Below are positions 15,966 through 26,459 of a DNA stretch of 64,000 bases, one piece after another. Position 1 is the first letter of the stretch. The number at the start of each line of letters is the position of its first letter. The position numbers and the translations under genes were made by a program. The stretch spans positions 310,001 to 374,000 of the forward strand of contig NZ_WOFH01000002.1 of NCBI RefSeq assembly GCF_009733595.1. Reading direction: 5' to 3'. The DNA comes from Actinomadura litoris. Its GTDB lineage: Bacteria > Actinomycetota > Actinomycetes > Streptosporangiales > Streptosporangiaceae. Under the pieces are notes generated by a model that saw only the letters and a program-made list of their open reading frames with translations, ran no database searches and was not told the DNA's origin.

Positions 15966-15988
15966 ATCATTGATCAATGATCGATCAT
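15966..15988. promoter_or_regulatory. Overlapping palindromes, likely GntR operator of the pdh operon
   Basis: ATCATTGATCAATGAT (15966-15981) is a perfect 16-bp palindrome; ATGATCGATCAT (15977-15988) is a second perfect palindrome sharing ATGAT. They lie 58 bp before the E1alpha start and 51 bp before the divergent GntR start, in otherwise GC-rich DNA. Confidence 0.75.
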
Positions 15989-16039
15989 ATTCTACCCCGG
16001 GCCACCCCGCCTACCATCGCGCCGTCTAATATCTAGGGC

Positions 16040-16675
16040 GTGAACGCGCCGATCCCCGCCCCGCTGCTCCGTACCGGGCTCGCCGTCCAGATCCGCGAGT
16101 TCATCGTGGACGGCATCAGCGCGGGACGCTGGGAGCCGGGCGAGCGGATCGTCGAGCGGCGCATCGCGTCCGAGCTGGGGGTCAGCCAGGGCCCCGTCCG
16201 CGAGGCGCTGCGGCAGCTTGAGGCGCAGGGGCTGATCGAGTCGCTGCCCAACCGGGGCGCCCGCGTCCGCGCGTTCACCGAGCAGGACCTCGCCGAGATC
16301 TTCCCCGTCCGCGCCGGGCTGGAGCGGACGGCCGTCGAGCTGGCCCTGCCGCGCCTGTCCGGCTGCCTGGACGCGCTGGAGGAGCACAACCGCCGCCTCT
16401 GCGAGGCCGCCCGCAACGCCGACCTGCCCGAGCAGATGCGGCTGAGCATCGCCTTCCACCGCGAGATCGTCGAGACGGCCGGGAACCGGCTGCTGGTCTC
16501 GGTGTGGGAGGGCCTCGGCATCGAGCTGTGGACGACGCTGTCCCTGCGCCTGCACCAGACGGAGATCTACTCCAAGTCGGCCGAGCACGCCGAGCTGATC
16601 GAGGCCTTCCGCCGCCGCGACCCCGAGGCCCCGCGCCTGCTCCACGACCACGTCATGAACTACGCGCCGTCCTGA
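16040..16675 (+). CDS. GntR-family regulator with FCD domain (probable pdh regulator)
   Basis: A 211-residue regulator. The winged helix at about 12-75 has RIASELGVSQGPVREALRQLEAQGL and the wing NRGARVR; the FCD ligand domain follows, with the metal-binding pattern Asp/His and HREIV...H. FCD members usually respond to small carboxylates. The GTG at 16040 stands 8 nt after a TAATAT -10-like box (16027-16032), so its transcript may be leaderless. Position divergent to the E1/E2 operon, with the palindromes between, suggests autorepression and control of pyruvate dehydrogenase. Confidence 0.88.
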   Translation: MNAPIPAPLLRTGLAVQIREFIVDGISAGRWEPGERIVERRIASELGVSQGPVREALRQLEAQGLIESLPNRGARVRAFTEQDLAEIFPVRAGLERTAVELALPRLSGCLDALEEHNRRLCEAARNADLPEQMRLSIAFHREIVETAGNRLLVSVWEGLGIELWTTLSLRLHQTEIYSKSAEHAELIEAFRRRDPEAPRLLHDHVMNYAPS

Positions 16676-16702
16676 CCGGGCGCGCCTTCGGCCCGCCCGG
16701 TC
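16674..16702. terminator. Bidirectional terminator hairpin between two GntR genes
   Basis: GACCGGGCG (16674-16682) and CGCCCGGTC (16694-16702) form a perfect 9-bp stem with an 11-nt loop. It overlaps the final codons of both convergent genes. Confidence 0.75.
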
Positions 16703-17396
16703 ACTCCGACTCGCGGAACGCCTTGGTCAGCTGCGCCTCGGCGTCGTCGAGGTAGGCGCGCAGCTCCCGCTCGGCCTCCCCGATGGCGCCGCCCGCGAGA
16801 AGGTCGTAGATCCGCCTGTTGCGGGCAAGGTAGGGCTCATGGAACTCCCGCGGCGATCCCATCTCATGGAACACCAGGCGCATCTCGGCCAGCAGGTGCC
16901 GCATCAGCTCGTCCACCCGGGGGCTGCCGACCAGGGCGGACAGCGCCCGGTGGAAGCGGATGTCGGCGGTGCCGACGGAGGGCCAGTCCCCGGCGGCGGC
17001 GGCGCGCTCGCCGTCGGCCACGGCCGTGCCGGCCGGCTCGATCGCCTCGGGCGGCGCCTCGGAGGCGCACCGCACGCCCTCGCACTCCATGATCCGCCGG
17101 ACCCGGTAGAGGTCGGCGAGGCCGTCGGCGGTGACGCGGCGGACGAACACGCCCCGGTTGAACTCGTGGACGAGCAGCCGCTCCTGGACGAGCAGCCGGA
17201 ACGCCTCGCGGGTGGTGTTGCGCGACACCTTCACGGCGCGGCAGACGTCCTCCTCGGGGAGCCGCTCGCCGGGGACGAGGCGCCCGTCGGTGATCTGCTC
17301 GCGGAGCAGGTCGGCCACCCGTGCGGCCGTGCTGGATCGATCCAGACCGTGCCGGGCCGCCGCCATGCTGTCGAGCCACGACTCCCGCTCCGGCAT
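16701..17396 (-). CDS. GntR-family regulator with FCD domain (NRAMP/DUF1445 locus)
   Basis: A 231-residue protein with a winged helix at about 18-80 (VSRNTTREAFRLLVQERLL) and an FCD domain (FHRAL, with FHEMG and NRRIYDLL later). The ATG at 17396 is preceded by GGAGGAAAGG. It is divergent from the transporter gene at 17579 and about 120 bp from a perfect palindrome in that promoter, so it probably represses the transporter and the DUF1445 enzyme. Carboxylate or amino-acid effectors are usual for the family. Confidence 0.88.
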   Translation of the reverse strand: MPERESWLDSMAAARHGLDRSSTAARVADLLREQITDGRLVPGERLPEEDVCRAVKVSRNTTREAFRLLVQERLLVHEFNRGVFVRRVTADGLADLYRVRRIMECEGVRCASEAPPEAIEPAGTAVADGERAAAAGDWPSVGTADIRFHRALSALVGSPRVDELMRHLLAEMRLVFHEMGSPREFHEPYLARNRRIYDLLAGGAIGEAERELRAYLDDAEAQLTKAFRESE

Positions 17397-17517
17397 CGAC
17401 GCGCCTTTCCTCCTCGGCGGCGCGGGCGGATCGCCCGTGGGGGCCTCCCGTCCCGCGCGGGGGACATCTGCCAAGCAAGCGTATCCCTCCGCTGCGCGAA
17501 ATACCTCAACGAGGGGA

Positions 17518-17546
17518 TTGCTGGATTGTTGAACAATCCATACGCT
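17518..17546 (+). promoter_or_regulatory. Promoter with palindromic operator filling its spacer
   Basis: TTGCTG (17518-17523) and TACGCT (17541-17546) are separated by 17 bp. A palindrome, TGGATTGTTGAACAATCCA (17522-17540), occupies the whole spacer; its arms GGATTGTT and AACAATCC are perfect around a central G. FCD-type GntR operators commonly contain TTGT-n-ACAA cores. Binding would block RNA polymerase directly. Confidence 0.7.
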
Positions 17547-17578
17547 GTCGGAAAGCCGAACCCCCAGAAGGGGCAGTC

Positions 17579-18802
17579 ATGACCGACACCGTCGACACGA
17601 CGCCGCCGCCCACCGCCACCTCGCGCCGGGCCGCGCTCGTCGGGGCCATGTTCCTGATGGCCACCAGCGCCATCGGCCCCGGATTCATCACCCAGACCAC
17701 GACCTTCACCGCCAGGCTCGGGGCCGCGTTCGCGTTCGCGATCCTCGTGTCGGTGCTGGTGGACGTGGCGATCCAGCTCAACGTGTGGCGGATCGTCGGG
17801 GTCTCGGGCCGCCGCGCCCAGGACCTCGGCAACAGCGTCGTCCCCGGCGGCGGGTACGCGCTCGCCGCGCTCGACGTCTTCGGCGGGCTGGTGTTCAACA
17901 TCGGCAACGTCGCCGGCTGCGCGCTCGGCCTGAACGCGCTGTTCGGCCTGAACGTCAAGGTCGGCGGCGCCGTCTCCGCGCTCATCGCGATCACGATCTT
18001 CCTGAGCAAGCGCGCCGGGGTCGCGATGGACCGGATCGTCGTCGTGCTCGGCGCCGTGATGATCCTCATGACCCTGTACGTGGCGATCGTGTCCGACCCG
18101 CCGCTCGGCGACGCGCTGCGCGAGACCGTCGCGCCCGGCGAGGTCGACTTCCTCGTGATCACCACGTTGATCGGCGGGACCGTCGGCGGCTACATCACCT
18201 ACGCGGGCGCGCACCGGATGATCGAGTCCGGGCTCACCGGGCAGGAGAACATCCGCGAGATCAACCGCAGCGCCGTCACCGGCATCCTCGTCACCGCGCT
18301 GATGCGGATCCTGCTGTTCCTCGCCGTCCTCGGCGTCGTCGCCGGCGGCGTGAAGCTCGCCGCCGACAACCCCGCGCCCTCGGCGTTCGAGCACGCCGCC
18401 GGGGAGACCGGGCTGCGCCTGTTCGGACTGATCATGTGGTCGGCCGCGATCACCTCGGTGATCGGCGCGTCCTACACCTCGGTGTCGTTCCTGGTCTCCT
18501 TCTCGTCCTGGATCGAGCGCAACCGCAACTGGCTGGTCGTCGGGTTCATCGTGGTGTCCACCGCGATCTACCTGATGATCGGCACCACCCCCGCGAAGCT
18601 GCTCGTGCTCGCGGGCGCCCTGAACGGGCTGATCCTGCCGTTCGGCCTCGCGGTCCTGCTGTGGGTGGCGGCCCGGCGCCGCGACCTGCTCGGCGGCTAC
18701 CGCTACCCGCTGTGGCTGCTCGCCCTCGGCGCCGCGGCCTGGCTGCTGTCGCTGTACCTCGGCTGGAACTCCCTGTCCGACCTGGACGACCTCTGGAAGT
18801 AG
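17579..18802 (+). CDS. NRAMP-like transporter (YcsG type)
   Basis: A 407-residue membrane protein of about 11 helices. The first helix carries ATSAIGPGFITQTTTF, which aligns with the DPGN metal-binding region of NRAMP proteins but lacks its Asp and Asn, so a metal substrate is unlikely. Such divergent members (YcsG of Bacillus) are found with DUF1445 and 5-oxoprolinase genes, which suggests an organic acid or amino-acid derivative. The ATG at 17579 is 10 bp after the AGAAGGGG ribosome site. It is followed by the DUF1445 gene after 9 bp. Confidence 0.82.
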   Translation: MTDTVDTTPPPTATSRRAALVGAMFLMATSAIGPGFITQTTTFTARLGAAFAFAILVSVLVDVAIQLNVWRIVGVSGRRAQDLGNSVVPGGGYALAALDVFGGLVFNIGNVAGCALGLNALFGLNVKVGGAVSALIAITIFLSKRAGVAMDRIVVVLGAVMILMTLYVAIVSDPPLGDALRETVAPGEVDFLVITTLIGGTVGGYITYAGAHRMIESGLTGQENIREINRSAVTGILVTALMRILLFLAVLGVVAGGVKLAADNPAPSAFEHAAGETGLRLFGLIMWSAAITSVIGASYTSVSFLVSFSSWIERNRNWLVVGFIVVSTAIYLMIGTTPAKLLVLAGALNGLILPFGLAVLLWVAARRRDLLGGYRYPLWLLALGAAAWLLSLYLGWNSLSDLDDLWK

Positions 18803-18811
18803 GTGAGAACC

Positions 18812-19603
18812 ATGACCGCCCCCATCGACCCGGGCGCCCTGTCGCCGGACCAGGCCCGCGCGCTGTTCCGCGCCGGGCTCGACGTCCCGACGGCCGGCTG
18901 GTGCGCCGGATGGACCCAGGCCAACCTCATCGCCGTGCCCCGCGACCAGGCTTATGACCTGCTGCTGTTCGCGCAGCGCAATCCCAAGCCCTGCCCCGTC
19001 CTGGACGTGACGGAGCCCGGCGAGGTGTCGGCGTCGCTGTTCGCCGGGGACCTGCGCACCGACCTGCCCGGCTACGTCGTCTACGAGCACGGGGAGCCGG
19101 TCGCCCGGGTCGGCGACGTCACCTCCTACTGGCGCGACGACCTGGTCTGCTTCCTCATCGGGTGCAGCTTCACCTTCGAGGACGCGCTCCGTGAGGCGGG
19201 CGTGCCCGTCCGCCACATCGAGCAGGGCGTCAACGTCCCGATGTACCGGACGAGCCGCACCTGCCGCCGCGCGGGCGAGTTCGGCGGCCCGCTGGTGGTG
19301 TCGATGCGCCCGGTCCCGGCCGCGCAGGTCGCCGACGCCGTCCGGGTGACCTCGCGCTACCCGTCGGTGCACGGCGCGCCGGTGCATGTCGGTGATCCCG
19401 TCGAACTCGGCATCACCGACCTGGACCGCCCCGACTTCGGCGACCCCGTCGAGGTCCGCGTGGACGAGATCCCCGTCTTCTGGGCCTGCGGCGTGACGCC
19501 CCAGGCGGCCGTGATGGCGTCCCGTCCGAAGCTGGCGATCGGCCACGCGCCGGGCCACATGGCCGTCACCGACGCGCGCGACACCCGCTACCTCGTGCCC
19601 TGA
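18812..19603 (+). CDS. DUF1445 protein (YcsI; putative hydro-lyase / D-glutamate cyclase-related)
   Basis: A 263-residue protein of the DUF1445 family across its full length: [15 protein letters not shown] and [13 protein letters not shown], then [15 protein letters not shown] and the closing [11 protein letters not shown] motif. The family is annotated as putative hydro-lyase; the same domain occurs in mammalian D-glutamate cyclase (recalled). The ATG at 18812 follows AGGTGAG; a GTG at 18803 is less likely. With the YcsG-like transporter and a GntR repressor it forms an uptake-and-conversion unit, probably for D-glutamate, 5-oxoproline or a related acid. Its 3' end overlaps the convergent SARP gene by 16 bp. 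Confidence 0.85.
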   Translation: MTAPIDPGALSPDQARALFRAGLDVPTAGWCAGWTQANLIAVPRDQAYDLLLFAQRNPKPCPVLDVTEPGEVSASLFAGDLRTDLPGYVVYEHGEPVARVGDVTSYWRDDLVCFLIGCSFTFEDALREAGVPVRHIEQGVNVPMYRTSRTCRRAGEFGGPLVVSMRPVPAAQVADAVRVTSRYPSVHGAPVHVGDPVELGITDLDRPDFGDPVEVRVDEIPVFWACGVTPQAAVMASRPKLAIGHAPGHMAVTDARDTRYLVP

Positions 19604-21405
19604 GCCTCCGGCTCGGCCAGCCGCTCGGCGCAGTAGGCGGCCACCGATTCGAGCATCCGGAACCGTCCCGCCTCGTGGATCAGCAGCGACCGGTCCACCA
19701 GGCGGGACAGCAGGTCGGGGACCCGGTCGGCGGGCGCGCCGGGGCCGGCGGCGATGGCCTCGGCGGACGCCGGCGACCAGCCGCCGGGGTGCGCGGACAG
19801 CCGCCCCAGCACGGCCCGCTCGTCCGGCGCCAGCAGTTCCCAGGCGCAGTCGAGCGTGTCGCGCAGCGTCCGCTGCCGCTCGGGCACGCCGCGCGCCCGC
19901 GCCGCGAGCAGGGCGCACCGGTCGTCGAGGTAGGCGGCCAGCCGCTCGGGGGTCATCGTCCGCAGCCGGGGGGCCACGAGTTCGAGCGCCAGCGGGACGC
20001 CGTCCAGCCTGCGGCAGATCCTGGCGACGGCCCGCGCGTTGCCCTCGTCCAGGACGAACCCGGGCACCGCGGCCGCCGCCCGCTCCGCGAACAGCTCGAC
20101 GGCACCGGTCCGGGCGACCGCGCCGGTCGGGCCGGGCAGGGCCAGCGGCGGCACCGGGCGCACCAGCTCGCCGGGGATGCCGAGGGGCTCCTGGCCGGTG
20201 GCGAGCAGGTGCGCCCCGGGCGCCGCCGCCAGGACCGCCCCGGCCAGCTCGGCGGCGGCCTCGACGACGTGCTCGCAGTTGTCCAGCACGATCAGCAGCC
20301 GCCGGTCCGCGAGCGCCCGGCAGAGCCGCGCCACCGCGTCGGGCCCTCGCGGGGGGACGACGGGCTCCGACGCCGCCAGGTGGTCCAGCGTCTTGAGGGC
20401 CTGTCCGGCGAGGTCGTCGGGGGTGGAGCCGGTTCCGAGACCGGCCAGCTCGACCAGCCACACCCCGTCGGCGAACCGCCCGGTCATCCCGCCCGCCGCC
20501 GCGACCGCCAGCCGGGTCTTGCCGATCCCGCCGAGGCCGGTCAGCGTGACCAGCCGGGTGCCCGCGCCCGGGGCGAGCCGTGCCCGCAGCTCCTCGACCG
20601 CGTCCTCCCGGCCGACCAGCGCGGTCAGCGGCGCGGGCAGGTTGGAGCGGCACGGCGCCCGTCCGGCGGGCGGCGCCAGGTGCGGCTCCTGGCGGAGGAT
20701 CGCCGTGTGCAGCCCGGCGGCCTCGGGGCCGGGGGACACGCCCAGCTCGTCCGCCAGCCGCCGCCGCAGCTCCTGGAACGTCTCCAGCGCCTCCGTCTGC
20801 CGTCCGGCCCGGTACAGGGCGCGCATCTGGATCGTCCGCAGCCGCTCGCGCAGCGGGTGCCGCGCCACCGCGTCGCCCAGCTCCGCCGCCAGCGCCGCGT
20901 GCCCGCCCACCTCCAGCCGCGCCTCGGCCTGGTCCTCCAGGGCCGTCAGCCGCAGCTCCTCCAGCCGGGCGACCTCGCCCAGCGCGAACAGGGACCCGGC
21001 GACGTCGGCGTAGGCCGGGCCGCGCCACAGCGCCAGCGCGTCGGCGAGCAGACCGCACCGCACCGCCGGCTCCTCCTCGGCGCCCGCGCGCTCGACCAGC
21101 TCCTGGAACCCGAACGCGTCGACCTCGTCGCCCTCCAGCACCAGCCGGTACCCCGCGGGCTCGCGGACCACCCGCTGGCGCCCCAGCACGCGCCGGAGCT
21201 GGGAGATCTTGGTCTGGAGCGCGCCCGCCGCCCCGGAGGGCGGGTCGCCCGCCCAGATGTCCTCGACGAGCCGGTCCGCGGGGACCGGCCCGCCCCGGTG
21301 GACCAGGAGGTCCGCCAGCAGCGCGCGCACCTTGGCCTCGGGCACCCCGACCGGCCGTCCGTCGGCGTCCCAGACGGCGAGCGGTCCGAGCACCCCGTAG
21401 CGCAT
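19588..21405 (-). CDS. SARP-family regulator with BTAD and NB-ARC domains
   Basis: A 605-residue AfsR/SARP-type activator. The OmpR-like winged helix is at about 1-92, the bacterial transcriptional activation domain at about 97-240, and an NTPase domain starts near 258 with the P-loop GLGGIGKT (290-297) and Walker [11 protein letters not shown]. The C-terminal TPR region of AfsR is absent; the protein ends soon after the NB-ARC helical part. Short Ala/Pro-rich linkers join the domains. It is divergent from an MFS exporter with 89 bp between starts, which suggests it controls the exporter. No biosynthetic operon adjoins it directly. Confidence 0.9.
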   Translation of the reverse strand: MRYGVLGPLAVWDADGRPVGVPEAKVRALLADLLVHRGGPVPADRLVEDIWAGDPPSGAAGALQTKISQLRRVLGRQRVVREPAGYRLVLEGDEVDAFGFQELVERAGAEEEPAVRCGLLADALALWRGPAYADVAGSLFALGEVARLEELRLTALEDQAEARLEVGGHAALAAELGDAVARHPLRERLRTIQMRALYRAGRQTEALETFQELRRRLADELGVSPGPEAAGLHTAILRQEPHLAPPAGRAPCRSNLPAPLTALVGREDAVEELRARLAPGAGTRLVTLTGLGGIGKTRLAVAAAGGMTGRFADGVWLVELAGLGTGSTPDDLAGQALKTLDHLAASEPVVPPRGPDAVARLCRALADRRLLIVLDNCEHVVEAAAELAGAVLAAAPGAHLLATGQEPLGIPGELVRPVPPLALPGPTGAVARTGAVELFAERAAAAVPGFVLDEGNARAVARICRRLDGVPLALELVAPRLRTMTPERLAAYLDDRCALLAARARGVPERQRTLRDTLDCAWELLAPDERAVLGRLSAHPGGWSPASAEAIAAGPGAPADRVPDLLSRLVDRSLLIHEAGRFRMLESVAAYCAERLAEPEAQGTR

Positions 21406-22970
21406 GGAACCGAGGCTACCGCCAGCGGACCATGAGGTTTCCGTGAGCGCGGGGCGGCAGCGTGGCACCGCCACGTCCCCGTGAACGGAGTCCGATGAGC
21501 ACCCCGCACCGAGCCGGCCCCCGCGAGTGGGCCGGGCTCGCCGTCCTGTCCCTGCCGACCGCGCTGCTCGGCCTCGACGTCACCCTGCTCTACCTGGCGC
21601 TGCCGTCCATGGTCGAGGATCTGCGCCCGAGCGGCACCGAGGCGCTGTGGATCATGGACGCCTACGGCTTCCTGATCGCCGGGTTCCTGGTCACGATGGG
21701 CACCCTGGGCGACCGGATCGGCCGCCGCAGGCTGCTGCTGGCCGGTGTCACCGCCTTCGCCGCCGTCTCCGTGGTGGCCGCCTTCGCCACCAGCGCCCCG
21801 ATGCTCATCGCCGCGCGCGGCGCGCTGGGGATCGCCGGCGCCACGCTGATGCCCTCCACGCTCGCCCTGGTCGGCACGATGTTCCCCGACGCGCGCCGGC
21901 GCTCGCTGGCGATCGGCGTCTGGGCGATGAGCTTCGCGCTCGGCATGGCCGCCGGGCCCCTGGTCGGCGGCGCGCTGCTGGCGCACTTCTGGTGGGGCTC
22001 GGCGTTCCTGCTCGCGGTGCCGGTCGCCGCCGTCACGCTGGCCGCCGCGCCGAGGCTGGTCCCCGAGTACCGCGCCCCGCGCGGGGGCCGCCTGGACCTG
22101 CCCAGCGTCGCGCTGTCGCTGGCAGCCACGCTGCCGCTCATCTACGCGGTGAAACGCGCCGCCGAGCACGGCCCGGACGTCCCGGTCCTCGCCGCCGCCC
22201 TCGCCGGGACGGCGTTCGCCGTGCTGTTCGTCCGGCGCCAGCGCGGCCTGGAGACCCCGCTGCTCGACCTCACCCTGTTCACCAACCGCACGTTCACCGC
22301 CGCCCTGGCGATCCTGCTCGCCGGGCTGGTCGGCGTCGGCGGCGTCCTGCTGCTGGTCACCCAGCAGCTCCAGTTCGTCCAGGGGCTCTCGCCGACGGCG
22401 GCGGGCGCGTGGATGGCGCCGCCCGCCCTGATGATGCTGGTGGCCGCGATCGGATCACCGCTGATCGCGCGCCGGGTGCCCCCGGGACTCGTGGTGGCCG
22501 GCGCGCTCGCCCTCTCCGCCGTCGGCTACCTCCTGCTCGCCCGGCTGGACGCCGATGACGGCCTCACGCCGCTCGTGACCGGCTTCGGGCTGGTCTACCT
22601 CGGCCTCGGGACGATCGCGGCGCTGGGCACCGACCTGGTGGTCGGCGCCGCGCCGCCGGACCGGGCGGGCTCGGCGTCGGCGCTGTCGGAGACCGTGCAG
22701 GAGCTCGGGGTCGCCCTGGGCGTCGCGACCCTGGGCAGCCTGGCCGCCGCCGTCTACCGCGACCGCGTGGCCGGGGCCGTCCCCGCCGGAACCCCGCCGG
22801 ACGTGGCGGACCCGGCGCGCGACAGCCTCGCGGGCGCGTCCTCCGTCCAGGACCGGCTGCCCCCGGGCCTGCTCGACCAGGCCCGGGAGGCCGCCACCGA
22901 GGGCCTGAACGCCGCGACCCTGACCGCCGCCCTGGGCGTCCTGGCCCTGGCGCTCCTGTCCGCCGCCGCC

Positions 22971-24596
<1,626 letters not shown>

Positions 24597-24620
24597 GTAC
24601 GTCCTCCGGGGTTCTCGTGG

Positions 24621-25439
24621 CTACTTGACTCCGCCGGCGGTGAGGCCGGCGACGATGCGGCGCTGGAACACCAGTACCACGGCGATCAGCGGGACGGTGA
24701 CGACGACGCCCGCCGCCATCTGCGTCCCGAACGGCTGGTCGAAACCGGACACGCCGGTGAACTTGGAGATCGCCACGGTCGCGGTCTGCATCTCCTTCCT
24801 GTTCACCATCGACAGCGCGATGAGGAACTCGTTCCACGTGGCGATGAACGTCAGTATCGCCGTGGTGAACACCCCGGGTGCCGCCAACGGGACGATGATC
24901 TTGCGGAACGCCTGGCCGCGGGTGCAGCCGTCCACCATCGCCGCCTGCTCCAGCTCGAACGGCAACTGCCGGAAGAATGCCGTGAGCAGCCACACCGACA
25001 GCGGCAGCGCGAACCCGAGGCTCGGCAGCACCATCGCCTGGTAGCTGTTGATCCAGTTGAGGTCCGTGAAGAGTTTCAGCAAGGGGACGAGCTGCGAGAT
25101 TCCCGGGAACATCGACGCGGCGACGACGAGCCCGAGCACCGCGTTCTTGAACCGGAAGTCCAGCCGGGCCAGCGCGTAGGCGGTCGAGGTGCCGATGAGC
25201 AGCGTCAGCGCGGTCGTGCAGCCCGCGACGACCAGGCTGTTCAGCAGCGCGCGGCCGAACCCGTTGCCGCCGGAGAACACGGCCGTGAGGTTCTCGGTCG
25301 ACCACCGGGACGGGACGGGCGAGTCGTCGAACTGGTCCTGGGGCCGCCGGAACGCCGACACGACCATCCAGTAGAACGGGGCGAGGCAGTACGCCACCAC
25401 CGCCACGACGCCGACGACCGACAGCACGCGCCGCGCCAT
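24621..25439 (-). CDS. Carbohydrate ABC transporter permease (MalG type)
   Basis: A 272-residue inner-membrane permease of six helices. The EAA loop that docks the ATPase is at about 180-200 (ELEQAAMVDGCTRGQAFRKIIVPLAAPG). The ATG at 25439 shares a base with the stop of the MalF-type gene (TGATG), so the two are translationally coupled. Together with the MalF partner and the lipoprotein it forms an alpha-glucoside importer; the ATPase is not in the window and is probably the shared MsiK-type protein usual in actinomycetes (inference). Confidence 0.92.
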   Translation of the reverse strand: MARRVLSVVGVVAVVAYCLAPFYWMVVSAFRRPQDQFDDSPVPSRWSTENLTAVFSGGNGFGRALLNSLVVAGCTTALTLLIGTSTAYALARLDFRFKNAVLGLVVAASMFPGISQLVPLLKLFTDLNWINSYQAMVLPSLGFALPLSVWLLTAFFRQLPFELEQAAMVDGCTRGQAFRKIIVPLAAPGVFTTAILTFIATWNEFLIALSMVNRKEMQTATVAISKFTGVSGFDQPFGTQMAAGVVVTVPLIAVVLVFQRRIVAGLTAGGVK

Positions 25440-26425
25440 CACGCCACCGCCTTCGCGCGCCGGGCGGACGCCTTCCGCGCCTCGCCGATGATGTCGGCGC
25501 CGAGCAGCTTGACGAACAGGTAGGCGATCAGCGCGATGTAGAGGAACAGCACGGTCGCGTACGCCGCCGCCGACCCGTACCTCAGGTCGGACGCCTCGGA
25601 CCAGGCGAGCATCGTGAGCGTCTCCACCGACCGCTGGTTCACGCCGACCAGCACGGCGGGCAGGTCGAACATGCGGAGCACGTCCAGCATGCGGAACAGC
25701 ACCGCGACCAGCAGCGCGGGCCTGACCAGCGGCAGCGTGACCCACCAGAACCGCTGGAGCGGCCCGGCGCCGTCCACCCGGGCGGCCTCGTGCACCTCGC
25801 GGGGGATCATCTGGAGCCCGGCGAGGACGAGCAGCCCGATGAACGGGGAGGTCTTCCACACCTCGGCGATGATGACGGCCGCCTTGGCGGGGAACCCTCC
25901 GGCGGTCCACAGGATCTCCCGCCCCAGGACGGCGTTGGCCACGCCGTCGGCCTGGAAGATCCACCGCCACAGCAGCCCGGAGATCGCGGTCGGGATCGCC
26001 CACGGGACGAGGATGCTCGCGCGCACCAGCGCCCGCCCCCGGAACGCCTGGTGCATGATCAGCGCCATCCCCACGCCGATCCCGGTCTCCAGCACGACGG
26101 TGGTGAAGGTGAAGAAGGTGGTGTTGGACAGGGCGTTCCAGAAGGCGTCCGACCGGTCGCCGCCGAAGATCGAGGTGTAGTTGTCGAGGCCCGCGAACCG
26201 CTCGCCCTCCACCACGAACCCGTCGGCGTCGAGGCCCTGCCCGCGCGCGTAGAGCGACTCGCGGAACCCGGCGAGCACGGGATAGCCGATGACCAGGGCC
26301 AGCACCAGCAGTGTGGGGGACAGCAGCAGCGCCGCGAGCCGCCGCGTTCCCTGGACGTCCTTCGTTGTGCCACGGGGGGCGTCCGCCTCGGCGGGGGCCG
26401 GGGCGGACGGTGCGTCGTCCGTCAT
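25439..26425 (-). CDS. Carbohydrate ABC transporter permease (MalF type)
   Basis: A 328-residue permease with a cytoplasmic N-terminus rich in Ala/Pro/Asp, then six helices starting near residue 32. The EAA-type loop is REVHEAARVDGAGPLQRFWWVTLP at about 215-238. Two upstream ATG codons (26434, 26452) are in frame; none has a good ribosome site, so the start is uncertain by up to nine codons. It lies 34 bp after the binding-protein gene. Confidence 0.9.
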   Translation of the reverse strand: MTDDAPSAPAPAEADAPRGTTKDVQGTRRLAALLLSPTLLVLALVIGYPVLAGFRESLYARGQGLDADGFVVEGERFAGLDNYTSIFGGDRSDAFWNALSNTTFFTFTTVVLETGIGVGMALIMHQAFRGRALVRASILVPWAIPTAISGLLWRWIFQADGVANAVLGREILWTAGGFPAKAAVIIAEVWKTSPFIGLLVLAGLQMIPREVHEAARVDGAGPLQRFWWVTLPLVRPALLVAVLFRMLDVLRMFDLPAVLVGVNQRSVETLTMLAWSEASDLRYGSAAAYATVLFLYIALIAYLFVKLLGADIIGEARKASARRAKAVA

Positions 26426-26459
26426 GATGATCATTGTGCGGTGCGGGCCCACCGCCGGG

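Noticed and set aside
17231..21058. Very long open frame (over 1200 codons) on the minus strand
   Set aside because: It crosses at least four well-supported genes on both strands and its translation is Arg/Ala/Gly-rich without domains; it is a GC-content shadow.
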